Shown: piece after piece, positions 8,906 through 18,232 of the stretch
Numbering within the stretch: position 1 is the first letter of the stretch
How the letters are laid out: every line of letters begins with the position of its first letter
DNA from: Paenibacillus radicibacter
Lineage (GTDB): Bacteria > Bacillota > Bacilli > Paenibacillales > NBRC-103111
NCBI RefSeq assembly: GCF_024721995.1
Contig: NZ_JANQBC010000003.1
Coordinates: 186,001-250,000, forward strand
Reading direction: 5' to 3'
DNA length: 64,000 nt
The notes under the pieces: generated by a model
The model's input: the letters and a program-made list of their open reading frames with translations, nothing else
What the model was told of the DNA's origin: nothing
Databases searched by the model: none
Made by a program: the position numbers and the translations under genes

Positions 8906-10030
8906 TTAGGTTTTGATGGGTAGGAGTGTCGTGACAGAGAAGCCACTTGAGCCGTCTATGATGACGGTGCCATTTAAGGCCGCTGCGCGCTCTTCCATGC
9001 CAACGATGCCGAGGCCTTTTTTGATACGAGAAGAGCCTTTGCCATTGTCCTTGACCATGGCTTTAATGAATTTGTTTAGCACTTGAATGTCGATCGCGAT
9101 GCTGGTTGCATCGGCGTATTTCATTGAATTGGTTAATGCTTCGGTGATGTTCTCTTGAATGATTTTCCACTGGATGGCGGTAATACTGTCTAGATTACCT
9201 TGATGGGTAAAATGAGCCTGAATGGCATGCATGTTCGAGAATTCATCAATGGCTAACTTCAAGCGATGAATCCCCATCTGCTCGGTCGGGGGCTTCTTAT
9301 TTTTCAATGTTAGACGAATGTTCTCGATGCCTTCTTTAGATATTTGAATCGCATTCTGGAGAAGTTCGACGGCTTTATTTTTGTCCAAATCGATAAGACG
9401 CTTGGACGCTTCCATCTGAATGAGTGCGGACGTCATGGAATGACCGATCTGATCATGAATTTCTTGCGATATACGGTTCCGCTCTTCCAACTTGTACGTA
9501 TACTCGGATTGACGAATGAACTCTGTGTTCCCGTGCAATTTCTTCGTCAAACGTTGAATATCTATACGAAGTACATCCGATTGAGCCTCAAGTCTATTAA
9601 ATCTATCAATTAGTACTTGTACCGTCACGAGGAGCAATAAACTTAAAAGTGCAGATAGCCCATAGAGTGGGCGATGCACCATATCGATCATAAACAATCC
9701 CGGGACAACTGAAACAACACTGATCAACCACTTATCCGTTGTTAAGGTAATGCCTAATTCATAGATGAGTATAGGTAGAAGAAGAATAAACAGCCAGTCA
9801 ACCTGAATATAAGCCACACACACGATGCCGATTGCACACAGCATGAACAATTGTTTCGGCCACTTATGCTTACCGCTGAACATATTGACCACATAAATCG
9901 CCATGTTCGCACACAGCAGTAGAAGCATCGTAATGACGAGGGTTGTCACATTCATCTGATCTGATTGTGAAGTGGTCACAATAATATAAATCAAAATAAT
10001 TAATTTATTAAAAATGAGGACTAATTCCAT
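8906..10030 (-). CDS. NarL-type (HisKA_3) membrane histidine kinase
   Basis: A 374-aa kinase with about five N-terminal membrane helices and almost no extracellular domain, followed by a coiled coil and the HisKA_3 box ERNRISQEIHDQIGHSMT (His near 193). The ATPase part shows ENITEALTNSMKYADA and DNGKGSSRIKKGLGIVGMEER. Kinases with only short loops between helices (LnrJ/DesK class) often sense membrane perturbation or lipid-active antibiotics. It follows the regulator gene by 13 nt and precedes an ABC-2 exporter, its likely target. Confidence 0.9.
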   Translation of the reverse strand: MELVLIFNKLIILIYIIVTTSQSDQMNVTTLVITMLLLLCANMAIYVVNMFSGKHKWPKQLFMLCAIGIVCVAYIQVDWLFILLLPILIYELGITLTTDKWLISVVSVVPGLFMIDMVHRPLYGLSALLSLLLLVTVQVLIDRFNRLEAQSDVLRIDIQRLTKKLHGNTEFIRQSEYTYKLEERNRISQEIHDQIGHSMTSALIQMEASKRLIDLDKNKAVELLQNAIQISKEGIENIRLTLKNKKPPTEQMGIHRLKLAIDEFSNMHAIQAHFTHQGNLDSITAIQWKIIQENITEALTNSMKYADATSIAIDIQVLNKFIKAMVKDNGKGSSRIKKGLGIVGMEERAAALNGTVIIDGSSGFSVTTLLPIKT

Positions 10031-10043
10031 CTCGGTACCTCGT

Positions 10044-10700
10044 TTAGTTGATTTTTCCTGTCAAATAGTAAATCGCAATTTGGGTGCGGTGTTCTAGATT
10101 TGTTTTGCTAAGAATGGAAGTAATGTAATTCGCGATCGTGCCTTCGGAAATGAATAATTGCTTGGAGATTTCTTTGTTAGATAATCCCTTGGCGATGTGC
10201 CTCATAATGTCCAATTCACGCTCTGTAAATAGACTCGTGTCGATGAGCGGCTTCGACTCCTGCGGTTCCTTCCTTTCGGCTGGACTTGTTAAGTTCGACT
10301 TCAGTTTCTCTAGTACAACGTCTTGCATCACGTTATTGCCATTGTAAACGCTAATAATCGCGTCGCGGATACGTTCAGGATCGTTATTCTTGAGCAGATA
10401 ACCCTTCGCCCCATAACGAATCGCATCGAGAATATATTCATCATCATCAAATGTCGTAATAATAAGCGGCTTGGTTGTGGTCTGCTCACAAATCAGCTTT
10501 GTCGCTTCCACCCCATTCATATTCGGCATTCGGACATCGAGCAGTGCCACATCCACCTGATGCTTCAGGCAATAATCGAGCGCTTCCTTCCCATCTGACA
10601 CCGTATCTAATACTTCAAAATCTGGATATGTACTTAAAATCAATTTCATGCCTTCTCTTATAAAAGAATTATCATCTGCCAATATGATCTTGATCGTCAT
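10044..10700 (-). CDS. NarL/LuxR-family response regulator
   Basis: A 218-aa regulator: receiver domain (DDN acidic pair, phosphoacceptor in VALLDVRMPN, Lys in GAKGYLLKNND) and a LuxR-type helix-turn-helix (FTERELDIMRHIAKGLSNKEI). The frame is open from a GTG at 10718, but AGAGG lies 8 nt before the ATG at 10700, which is taken as start. It is the first gene of the regulator-kinase pair. The order regulator then kinase is the reverse of B. subtilis lnrJK. Confidence 0.92.
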   Translation of the reverse strand: MTIKIILADDNSFIREGMKLILSTYPDFEVLDTVSDGKEALDYCLKHQVDVALLDVRMPNMNGVEATKLICEQTTTKPLIITTFDDDEYILDAIRYGAKGYLLKNNDPERIRDAIISVYNGNNVMQDVVLEKLKSNLTSPAERKEPQESKPLIDTSLFTERELDIMRHIAKGLSNKEISKQLFISEGTIANYITSILSKTNLEHRTQIAIYYLTGKIN

Positions 10701-10746
10701 ATTATCATCCTCTCGCACCGCTACTTTCTATTTCCAGTTATACAGG

Positions 10747-10784
10747 AAAAAAGCAATGCGAACAATGACTTCGCACTGCTTTTA
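10747..10784. terminator. Bidirectional-looking terminator hairpin
   Basis: AAAAGCA-TGCGAA pairs with TTCGCA-TGCTTTT with one internal mismatch. On the minus strand it closes the peptide-transporter operon that ends at 10803 and so insulates the response regulator gene. Confidence 0.75.
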
Positions 10785-10802
10785 TGACTTTGTAAACCAA
10801 AG

Positions 10803-11708
10803 CTAATTTTTCAATCGTGGATCAAGAACATCGCGCAGCCCATCTCCTAACAAGTTAAATCCGAGTACGACCAGCATAATCGATACCCCTGGGAAAATAA
10901 CCGTCCACGGTTCCTGCTCGAAGAATTGACGGGAATCGGAGATCATCTTCCCCCATTCTGCTGCTGGCGGCTGCGCACCAAGCCCAAGGAATCCGAGCGC
11001 CGCGGCTTCAATAATCGCAGTCCCGATACTAAGCGTCCCTTGCACCATAATGGGCGCTAAGCTATTCGGGAGCAAATGGATGAACAAGATACGACGATCT
11101 TTCATCCCTTGAGCTCTGGCTGCCATAATGAACTCTTCTTCCTTCAAACTGAGCACCTTCGAGCGGACAAGCCTACCGAATGTTGGTATGTTGACGATTG
11201 CAATTGCGAGCAAGGCATTTTCTAAGGAAGGTCCTAACGCCGATACGACTGCAATTGCAAGTAGAATACCCGGAAAAGCAAGTAAGATATCAAAGAAACG
11301 CGAGATCAGCATGTCCACCCATCTGCCGTAGTAGCCTGCGAGTATCCCTAAGAAGGAACCCGCTATCATCGAGACGATCACAGAGACGAAACCGACGGTT
11401 AGTGATGTCCTCGCACCATATACAATCCGTGCAAACAAATCACGCCCCAGATCATCCGTCCCAAACCAATGCGTACTGGAAGGTGGAAGAAGCCGATCCT
11501 CCAGCACCGGTGTCGTATGGTCATAGTTTGTCAGCAGAGGTGCAAGCAAAGCGATCAAGACGAAGAATACAATGATGACCGCACCAATCATGGCAAGCTT
11601 ATTCCTCCGCAATCCGCGCCACGCATCGCGCCAAGGAGACTCTATGTCATTGGTGAGGGGGGTATTGGCAGGGGGTACTTTAGGCCCGTAAGAGAGTTGT
11701 TGTGGCAT
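10803..11708 (-). CDS. Peptide/nickel-type ABC importer permease (DppC/OppC family)
   Basis: A 301-aa inner permease of the BPD_transp_1 family. The N-terminal OppC_N segment (WRDAWRGLRRNKLAMIGAVI) leads into about six helices, with the ATPase-contact EAA loop around FIMAARAQGMKDRRILF. It pairs with the DppB-like permease. AGGAGG lies before the ATG. An inverted repeat and a short tandem repeat separate it from the DppB gene by 289 nt, which is unusual inside such an operon. Confidence 0.93.
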   Translation of the reverse strand: MPQQLSYGPKVPPANTPLTNDIESPWRDAWRGLRRNKLAMIGAVIIVFFVLIALLAPLLTNYDHTTPVLEDRLLPPSSTHWFGTDDLGRDLFARIVYGARTSLTVGFVSVIVSMIAGSFLGILAGYYGRWVDMLISRFFDILLAFPGILLAIAVVSALGPSLENALLAIAIVNIPTFGRLVRSKVLSLKEEEFIMAARAQGMKDRRILFIHLLPNSLAPIMVQGTLSIGTAIIEAAALGFLGLGAQPPAAEWGKMISDSRQFFEQEPWTVIFPGVSIMLVVLGFNLLGDGLRDVLDPRLKN

Positions 11709-11818
11709 GGTTTCACCTCCTTCGTGAAATGTAAAAGATGAAGTGTTATGTAGGAATGAATGTGCTGACTGTTCTGTGTTGCTCGGAAGGCTAAGTTCCT
11801 TGATAGTCCGACTGCGAG

Positions 11819-11910
11819 ATGTCTATACCCTTCCGTGCTCTGTTGAAATCGTGTCCTCACCTACTAACCTAATCAAAGGGACACGATTTCAACAGAGCAC
11901 GTAAAGACAT
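11819..11910 (+). repeat. Nested inverted repeat, copy A
   Basis: A perfect 22-bp stem (11835-11856 with 11879-11900) encloses a 22-nt loop containing CACCTACTAACCTAATCAAA. An outer ATGTCT/AGACAT pair (11819-11824 with 11905-11910) extends it. It sits between the dppB-like and dppC-like genes, so the operon mRNA would carry the structure. It has no U-tract and is therefore not a standard terminator. The loop and part of the stem recur at 40317-40365. Confidence 0.85.
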
Positions 11911-11954
11911 AAACAAACCCGCAATCGACCGACCCGACCCGAAGAATGCACCTA

Positions 11955-11978
11955 AGCACTAGCACTAGCACTAGCACT
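11955..11978. repeat. Short tandem repeat (AGCACT)x4
   Basis: Four exact copies of AGCACT stand just after inverted repeat A, in the gap before the dppB-like gene end. CGACC-type short repeats precede it. No function is evident. Confidence 0.85.
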
Positions 11979-11997
11979 CTCGCTCCCCCGACCTCTT

Positions 11998-13002
11998 CTA
12001 CTTGTAGCTAATCCTCGGATCAATATACGCATAGAGCAAGTCTACGACTAAATTCACCAGCACGAAGATCAGCGCAATAACCAAGATCCCCGACTGAATC
12101 ACCGGGTAGTCCCGGAAGCTAATCGCATCGTAGATATAACGCCCAACACCTGGCCAAGCGAAGATCGTCTCTGTCAGCACCGCTCCACCTAGGAGCAAGC
12201 CGGATTGAATCCCGATGACCGTAACAACAGGAATGAGCGCATTCTTCAGTCCATGCTTGTACACCACGAAAAATTGCGACAATCCCTTCGCTCTTGCGGT
12301 ACGAATATAGTCAGAGCGCATGACTTCTAACATACTCGAACGTGTCATCCGTGCGATGACCGCCATTGGAATCGTAGCGAGTGCGATACCTGGTAAGATC
12401 AAGTGCTTCAGCGCGACCCAGAATTGATCGACCCGTCCCGCAAGCAGCGAATCTAGCACATACAGTCCCGTTATACTCTCAATAGGATCTCGAATATTCA
12501 TCCGTCCAATAGATGGCAGCCATTTCAGCTCAACGGCGAATGCCCATTGTTCCATCAGACCGAGCCAGAAGATCGGCATCGACACCCCAATGAGCGCAAT
12601 GACCATACTCATGTAGTCGAACCACGAATTCTGTTTCCAAGCACTCAAGATACCGGCATTTACCCCGACGAAGACGGCAATTAACATACTCACAATCGTC
12701 AGCTCTAGCGTTGCCGCTAAGTAAGGTACAATTTCTTTAACGATCGGTGTCTTGGTTCGAATCGAATTGCCCATATCGCCTGTCAGCAATTTGCCCATGT
12801 ACGTCGAATATTGCTCATACCACGGCTTGTCCAAGCCAAGCTGTAGACGAAGCTCTTTTTTCGTAGCTTCAGACGCTTTCTCACCCAAAATTACATCCGC
12901 CGGATCACCCGGAATTGCATGAATAATTGAGAATACAATTAACGTCATCCCAAACAACACGGGAATGAGCATAAGCAGACGCCGTAATGTAAAAGCCATC
13001 AT
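11998..13002 (-). CDS. Peptide/nickel-type ABC importer permease (DppB/OppB family)
   Basis: A 334-aa permease with six predicted helices. The N-terminus (FTLRRLLMLIPVLFGMTLIVF) and the sequences AIPGDPADVILGEKA and YIRTARAKGLSQFFVVYKHGLKNAL (EAA loop) are typical of OppB/DppB. GGAGGTG lies before the ATG. It is fourth in the order ATPase-ATPase-binding protein-permease-permease. Confidence 0.94.
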   Translation of the reverse strand: MMAFTLRRLLMLIPVLFGMTLIVFSIIHAIPGDPADVILGEKASEATKKELRLQLGLDKPWYEQYSTYMGKLLTGDMGNSIRTKTPIVKEIVPYLAATLELTIVSMLIAVFVGVNAGILSAWKQNSWFDYMSMVIALIGVSMPIFWLGLMEQWAFAVELKWLPSIGRMNIRDPIESITGLYVLDSLLAGRVDQFWVALKHLILPGIALATIPMAVIARMTRSSMLEVMRSDYIRTARAKGLSQFFVVYKHGLKNALIPVVTVIGIQSGLLLGGAVLTETIFAWPGVGRYIYDAISFRDYPVIQSGILVIALIFVLVNLVVDLLYAYIDPRISYK

Positions 13003-13054
13003 AGTCCTTCACCTCCTCCGTTCCCAACTATCTTCCATCCACTTTAAAAGATAA

Positions 13055-13146
13055 AGAACCCGAGCAGTCGGCCAGAGGAAGCATCTCGCAAGCGTCTCTA
13101 TGTAGACTGTGCATTTCCAATGTATATCGCCTTCTGCTCAGGTTCT
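13055..13146 (-). promoter_or_regulatory. Long-range inverted repeat between the binding-protein and permease genes
   Basis: AGAACC-GAGCAG (13055-13067) pairs with CTGCTC-GGTTCT (13134-13146), 12 bp with one mismatch, and no U-tract follows. In binding-protein operons such hairpins directly after the binding-protein gene commonly stabilise its mRNA and lower permease expression. That role is inferred here. Confidence 0.55.
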
Positions 13147-13162
13147 ATAACGTTCAACTTAA

Positions 13163-14827
13163 TTATTCGATCACAATATTCATATAGGTTTCCGATCCTG
13201 TTGGAGATGGAGCGTAACCTTTCAATCCTTTCTTAGCAGCTAGAAGCGGTGTGGAGTGTACGAGTGGTACCCACGGTGCATCTGCTTTAATAATTTCTTG
13301 TGCTTTCATATACAGGTCAGCACGTTGCTTCTGATCTGGATTGGATTGCGCTTTTTGCAACACTTCATGCAATGGATCGCTTGAATAGAATGCATAGTTG
13401 TTGCTTCCGATTGCATCTTTATCTAAGAGTGGGTACAAGAAGTTATCTGGGTCACCATTATCTCCAGTCCAGCCGATGATAAAGATGTCATCCTTCTCAC
13501 CCTTCTTCAAATCTTGCAAGTACGTTGCCCAATCCGGCGACTCGATCTTCGTCTTAATGCCCAGCTTCGCAAATTCTGCTTGCAGCGTTTCCGCTACTTT
13601 CTTCGCATTCGGCATATATGGACGTGGAACTGGCATTGCATAGAACACAAGCTCACGATCGAATCCATTCGGATAACCGGCTTCAGCAAGTAACTGCTTT
13701 GCTTTTTCAATATCATACGGATAATCTTTAATATCTTTGTTATAACCTAATAAGGACGGCGGCATCGTGTTCACCGCAGGAATTGCCATACCACCGAAGA
13801 ACGCTTTGATCAGCGCGTTTTTATCCACTGCATAGTTCAGCGCTACACGTACTTTCGGATTGTCGAAAGGCTTCTTCTTCTGGTTAAAGCCCAAGTAACC
13901 AATGTTAAAGGATGGACGCAGAATCTTCTGCAAGGTCGCATCGCCTTCTACCGTCTTCGCATCATCTGGGTTTACATCTTCCATCAGATCCAGCTCACCT
14001 GAGCGTAGCGCCGATAAACGTGCAGAGTTATCTGGAATTGAACGAATGATCAGCTTATCTGCTTTCGGCAACCCTTTTCTCCAGTAGTTAGCGTTTTTCT
14101 CAAGCGTAATCGAATCATTACGTTTCCACTCTTTGAAAATAAACGGTCCAGTACCAACCGGATTTTCCTTGTACTTCTCTTTCTTCTCTTTAATTGCCGT
14201 TGGACTCGCAATACCGAAGAACGTCATCGCAATATTTTGCAAGAATGGCGCTTGTGGCTTATTCAGTATGAATTGAACCGTTAAGCTATCTACGGCTTTT
14301 ATCTCTTTAATAACGCGATTATCTTTTGAACCAAACATGTCATTGTAGTAGTCAAAAGAATCCTCTGCGAACTTGTACGGGCTATTCGGATCATGCCAAC
14401 GCATAAAGTTAAACGCAACCGCTTCTGCGTTGAAATCCGTGCCATCAGAGAACTTAATTCCTGGGTGAAGCTTGAACGTGTAGGACAAACCATCTGCTGC
14501 AACCTCATAGCTGTCTGCCAAGTTCGGTTCTACTTCCGTCGTCCCTTCCTTGTAACGAAGCAAAGTTTCTGTAATTTGCTGAGCTACTTTCGCAGACTCG
14601 CCATCTGTTGTGATCGATACGTCAAGTGACGAAGTATCACCGCCACGACCGACAATAATCGTGCTTTGCTTCGTGCTGCCGCCACCTGTACTTCCCGTAC
14701 TTGGGCTACTGCTTCCTCCGGCGTTCGGGCTTGCACTTGCACCTGTTCCACTTGAACCTGAGCAAGCTGTCAGTACCATCGACATGACCAGTACAGAAGA
14801 TAATGCTGCTGATTTCCAATTTTTCAT
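13163..14827 (-). CDS. Peptide ABC importer substrate-binding lipoprotein (SBP_bac_5)
   Basis: A 554-aa lipoprotein: signal peptide with lipobox (MVLTACSG, lipidated Cys near residue 22), a Ser/Gly-rich linker and the SBP_bac_5 fold (GVKFSDGTDFNAEAVAFNF, PVGTGPFIFKEWKR, VRVALNYAVDKNALI). It captures peptides or similar solutes outside the membrane for the adjacent permeases. The frame continues 15 codons upstream, but AAGGGGG lies just before the ATG at 14827, which gives a proper signal peptide. Confidence 0.94.
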   Translation of the reverse strand: MKNWKSAALSSVLVMSMVLTACSGSSGTGASASPNAGGSSSPSTGSTGGGSTKQSTIIVGRGGDTSSLDVSITTDGESAKVAQQITETLLRYKEGTTEVEPNLADSYEVAADGLSYTFKLHPGIKFSDGTDFNAEAVAFNFMRWHDPNSPYKFAEDSFDYYNDMFGSKDNRVIKEIKAVDSLTVQFILNKPQAPFLQNIAMTFFGIASPTAIKEKKEKYKENPVGTGPFIFKEWKRNDSITLEKNANYWRKGLPKADKLIIRSIPDNSARLSALRSGELDLMEDVNPDDAKTVEGDATLQKILRPSFNIGYLGFNQKKKPFDNPKVRVALNYAVDKNALIKAFFGGMAIPAVNTMPPSLLGYNKDIKDYPYDIEKAKQLLAEAGYPNGFDRELVFYAMPVPRPYMPNAKKVAETLQAEFAKLGIKTKIESPDWATYLQDLKKGEKDDIFIIGWTGDNGDPDNFLYPLLDKDAIGSNNYAFYSSDPLHEVLQKAQSNPDQKQRADLYMKAQEIIKADAPWVPLVHSTPLLAAKKGLKGYAPSPTGSETYMNIVIE

Positions 14828-14901
14828 CCTACAAACCCCCTTAACTTTTGTGAAAAATAACAATCTATACATCTAGCATCATCCTCATCCTACTTGAGGT
14901 G

Positions 14902-15870
14902 CTAGTTATATAAATGACAAGCTACATAATGCTCGGTACTTGAATCCTGCAGAACAGGACGAACCGATTTGCAAATATCCATCGACTGCGCACACCTCGT
15001 ATGAAACGCACAACCCGCCGGTGCATTCGCTGGGCTGGGTACATCCCCTTGCAGAATGATGCGCTCTCGTACTTGATCCGGATCAATTCCCGGAACTGCA
15101 GATAACAGCGCTTGTGTGTATGGATGCTTCGGGTTGTTATAGAGTTCATCCTTCTCCGCAAGCTCCACAAGTCTGCCCAAGTACATCACGCCTACTCGAT
15201 CACTTATATGCTTTACAACGCACAAATCATGCGCGATAAACACGTACGTAAGGTCAAATTCTCGCTGCAAATCCTGCATCAAATTGAGCACTTGCGACTG
15301 TACCGACACATCAAGCGCCGATACCGGCTCATCTGCAATAATAAGCTGCGGATGTACGGCAAGCGCCCTCGCAATTCCAATACGCTGCCGCTGCCCCCCT
15401 GAGAACTGATGCGGATATCGCCTAGCATGGGAAGCATCAAGTCCAACGACTTCAAGCAAATGCATCACACGTTCCTTACGCTCCTTGCTGTTACCAATCT
15501 TATGTACAATCATCGGCTCTTCCAGAATGCGTCCAACCGAATGTCTCGGATTCAGCGAGGCGAATGGATCTTGAAACACCATCTGCATATTGCGCCTTGT
15601 ACGACGCAGCTCTTCATCCGTCATCTGTGTGACATCCTTACCTTGGAACATCACTTGCCCAGCCGTCGGTTCAATTAGACGTAAGATGGAGCGACCTGTA
15701 GTCGATTTACCACAACCACTTTCTCCAACAAGACCGAGGGTTTCGCCTTTCTTCACAGCGAAGGAAACATCATCAACAGCCTTTACCTGCCCGACTTCCC
15801 TGCCGAGGATCCCGCCTCTAATCGGAAAATATTTCTTCAGATTGTTCACCGTCAATAATTGCTGATCCAT
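14902..15870 (-). CDS. Oligopeptide ABC importer ATP-binding protein (DppF/OppF family)
   Basis: A 322-aa ATPase: Walker [10 protein letters not shown], signature [15 protein letters not shown], Walker [15 protein letters not shown], and the C-terminal oligo_HPY region with the Cys cluster ([14 protein letters not shown]) that can bind an iron-sulfur cluster in relatives. Its start overlaps the stop of the other ATPase gene (TGATG), which implies coupled translation. Confidence 0.95.
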   Translation of the reverse strand: MDQQLLTVNNLKKYFPIRGGILGREVGQVKAVDDVSFAVKKGETLGLVGESGCGKSTTGRSILRLIEPTAGQVMFQGKDVTQMTDEELRRTRRNMQMVFQDPFASLNPRHSVGRILEEPMIVHKIGNSKERKERVMHLLEVVGLDASHARRYPHQFSGGQRQRIGIARALAVHPQLIIADEPVSALDVSVQSQVLNLMQDLQREFDLTYVFIAHDLCVVKHISDRVGVMYLGRLVELAEKDELYNNPKHPYTQALLSAVPGIDPDQVRERIILQGDVPSPANAPAGCAFHTRCAQSMDICKSVRPVLQDSSTEHYVACHLYN

Positions 15871-16853
15871 CAGGCTTCCTCCTCTGGCATGTGCAGCCAG
15901 CAGCGGCTGCGATGATCCGCGTCAATTGCCATCAGACTTGGCATCTCTTGGTGGCACTTCTCCATCACATATTCACAGCGTGGTGCGAAGCGGCATCCTT
16001 GCGGGAGTGCTCTCGGACTTGGCACGGTACCTGGAATCGAGTACAACCGCTCCTGCTTGCTGCTCATATCGGGAACGGATTGGATTAAACCTTTTGTATA
16101 AGGATGCTGCGGATTTTTCAGAATCGATCGCTTATCGCCCTCTTCGACCACTTTACCTGCATACATGACGACAATCCGATCACATATCTCCGAGACCACG
16201 CCCAGATCGTGAGTAATCATCATAATGGCGGTGCCCGAATCGCGATTCAATTGTTTCATCAAATCCAGAATTTGCGCTTGGATGGTCACATCAAGAGCTG
16301 TTGTCGGTTCATCCGCGATCAATAGCTCGGGATCACAAGACATCGCCATAGCGATCATCACACGCTGACGCATACCACCTGAGAGTTGATGCGGATACTG
16401 ATCAACAACCGCCTCTGGTCTTGGAATACCCACTTTGCGAAGCATCTCAATCGTGTGCGCACGCGCTTCTTTCTTTCCTATTTTCCGATGCAGACGCACC
16501 GTCTCTACAATCTGATTCCCACTCGTAAACACAGGATTAAGTGATGTCATCGGCTCTTGAAAGATCATAGCGATCTCATTACCACGAATTTGCTGCATCC
16601 GATTCTCGGAAAGGGAAGCTAAATTTTGGTTCTTAAATTCAATGGAACCGCTTACAATTTTACCGGGCGGCTGAGGAATAAGGCCCATTACCGATAACGA
16701 CATAACGCTCTTCCCACAACCAGACTCCCCTACAATGCCCAGAACTTCTCCTTTGCGGATCTGTATATCCACACCATCAACGGCTGGAACCCGGCCACGA
16801 TCTGTAAAAAAATGCGTCTCTAAACCTTTAATCTCAAGAAGCGGTTCGGCCAT
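15870..16853 (-). CDS. Oligopeptide ABC importer ATP-binding protein (DppD/OppD family)
   Basis: A 327-aa ATPase and first gene of the operon: Walker [10 protein letters not shown], signature [15 protein letters not shown], Walker [15 protein letters not shown], and a C-terminal Cys-containing segment ([15 protein letters not shown]). The frame opens at 16871, but AAGGAAGGTGG precedes the ATG at 16853. The full set of five subunits is present, so the transporter should be functional. Specificity (di- or oligopeptide, nickel) cannot be told from sequence. Confidence 0.95.
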   Translation of the reverse strand: MAEPLLEIKGLETHFFTDRGRVPAVDGVDIQIRKGEVLGIVGESGCGKSVMSLSVMGLIPQPPGKIVSGSIEFKNQNLASLSENRMQQIRGNEIAMIFQEPMTSLNPVFTSGNQIVETVRLHRKIGKKEARAHTIEMLRKVGIPRPEAVVDQYPHQLSGGMRQRVMIAMAMSCDPELLIADEPTTALDVTIQAQILDLMKQLNRDSGTAIMMITHDLGVVSEICDRIVVMYAGKVVEEGDKRSILKNPQHPYTKGLIQSVPDMSSKQERLYSIPGTVPSPRALPQGCRFAPRCEYVMEKCHQEMPSLMAIDADHRSRCWLHMPEEEA

Positions 16854-16929
16854 GAGTCCACCTTCCTTCAATCCGTAGTTTCATTTACGCGCCATTACCC
16901 TGTTATATGTATCGATTGATTATTCTCCT

Positions 16930-16957
16930 AATATATCATATCAATCTATAATTTCAA
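16930..16957 (-). promoter_or_regulatory. Probable sigma-A promoter of the peptide importer operon
   Basis: On the minus strand TTGAAA (16952-16957) and TATATT (16930-16935) are separated by 16 bp in an AT-rich stretch 77 nt upstream of the first ATG. Other TTGAAA copies nearby leave the exact choice open. Confidence 0.4.
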
Positions 16958-16996
16958 TTATTTTCAAATAATTTAATTAAATGGATTTACAGAACA

Positions 16997-17034
16997 AAAG
17001 CGGCAAACACAGATTGGATCCGCTTTGCCGCTTT
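16997..17034. terminator. Terminator hairpin of the SDR gene
   Basis: AAAGCGGCAAA (16997-17007) pairs perfectly with TTTGCCGCTTT (17024-17034). It lies 14 nt after the SDR stop and upstream of the peptide importer promoter. The flanking T-rich tract on the minus strand is short. Confidence 0.7.
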
Positions 17035-17048
17035 ATTTCACCTACTCA

Positions 17049-17927
17049 TTACCCATTGAGAATAACCCCGCCATTTACGTGAATCACTTGCCCAGTCACA
17101 TAAGATGCATCATTCGACGCTAAATATACGTACGCTGGCGCAAGCTCTCTTGGCTGACCCGCCCGCTGCATCGGTGTATCTGAACCATGTTCGGACACCT
17201 GTTTCTCATCCATCGAAGCTGGAATAAGCGGCGTCCAGATTGGACCTGGTGCAACCGCGTTCACCCGAATTCCCTGACCAGCAAGATTCGCTGACAGCGA
17301 ACGAGTGAATGCGGTAATTGCCCCTTTTGTCGCTGAATAATCCAGTAAATCTGCACTTCCCTTATAAGCCGTAATCGACGTTGTGTTGACTATAGAGGCA
17401 CCTTGCTTCAAGTGAGGAAGTGCTGCCTTCGTCAGATAGAACATCGAGAAGATGTTCGTGCGGAACGTGCGCTCAAGCTGCTGTTGCGTAATCCCTGTTA
17501 ATTCCTTCTGAATATGCTGCTCCGCTGCATTGTTCACCAATACATCCAGCTTCCCAAACGTATTAATCGTCTGCTGCACAACCTGCTGGCAGAATGCCTC
17601 CTCCCCCAGATCACCTGCAAGAAGCAGACACTTTCTCCCCTCAGCCTCCACCATTTTCTGCGTATCTTCCGCATCACCTGACTCATTCAAATAAACAATG
17701 ACAACATCCGCGCCTTCTTTTGCAAAATAAACAGACACCGCACGACCAATTCCGCTATCTCCACCCGTCACAATCGCAACTCGATCATGCAGCTTTTGCG
17801 AGCCTTTATAAGAAGGATCTACGGCTTCCGGTTTGGGGTGCATTTCACTTTCAATTCCTGGCTGTTTACTCTGATGCTGCGCAGGATTCACAGATTTTTT
17901 ACTATTGGATGACGAACTCAAGATCAC
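17049..17927 (-). CDS. SDR family oxidoreductase (general-stress type, with N-terminal extension)
   Basis: A 292-aa short-chain dehydrogenase. A polar extension of about 45 residues precedes the Rossmann fold (IVTGGDSGIGRAVSVYFAKEGADV), with NNAAEQ, the catalytic Ser (SIVNTTSITAY), the YSATK motif (Tyr/Lys) and VAPGPIWTPL. This layout matches the YdaD/YhxD/YhdF group of Bacillus stress-induced SDRs. The listed start is a GTG at 17927; a TTG at 17921 sits at better distance (7 nt) from GGAAG. The substrate is unknown. Confidence 0.9.
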   Translation of the reverse strand: MILSSSSNSKKSVNPAQHQSKQPGIESEMHPKPEAVDPSYKGSQKLHDRVAIVTGGDSGIGRAVSVYFAKEGADVVIVYLNESGDAEDTQKMVEAEGRKCLLLAGDLGEEAFCQQVVQQTINTFGKLDVLVNNAAEQHIQKELTGITQQQLERTFRTNIFSMFYLTKAALPHLKQGASIVNTTSITAYKGSADLLDYSATKGAITAFTRSLSANLAGQGIRVNAVAPGPIWTPLIPASMDEKQVSEHGSDTPMQRAGQPRELAPAYVYLASNDASYVTGQVIHVNGGVILNG

Positions 17928-17995
17928 ACTTCCTTTACGCTTATACTCCTTGTTAGATTACCCAAAAGTATAAAAAAAGACTTCCACATCTTATC

Positions 17996-18103
17996 AGTAA
18001 AAGTACATATTCCCTCTTCTAGAAAAAGTACATAATTTTACTGAAGAAAACTAGCGCTAGCACATCATTTATTATTATTCAACATGTAAATAATGGTCTA
18101 TAA
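17996..18103. promoter_or_regulatory. Control region between the SDR and chemoreceptor genes
   Basis: The 305-bp gap holds two direct copies of AAAAGTACATA (17999-18009 and 18024-18034), a perfect CTAGCGCTAG palindrome (18051-18060) and, further right, a TATAAT hexamer at about 18098 without a convincing -35. The paired repeats suggest a regulator site for one of the two divergent genes. Confidence 0.35.
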
Positions 18104-18232
18104 TAGGTAGCTAGTGCTCTAATGTATATTTCATCATCTACCGATTATATAGAGAGATAGGAGGGAGATTGCACACGAATATACCAATCGGCAGAAACTT
18201 TTTACTAGATTTAGAAATAGGAGTTGGAAATC

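Noticed and set aside
8404-8946. Short minus-strand frames over repeat D (97 and 65 codons)
   Set aside because: Their composition follows the inverted repeats, they overlap the ATPase gene start or the kinase end, and they show no domain.
11844-11905. Repeat A as an intrinsic terminator
   Set aside because: The stem is long and perfect, but no U-tract follows on either strand, and nearly the same core recurs elsewhere with other flanks.
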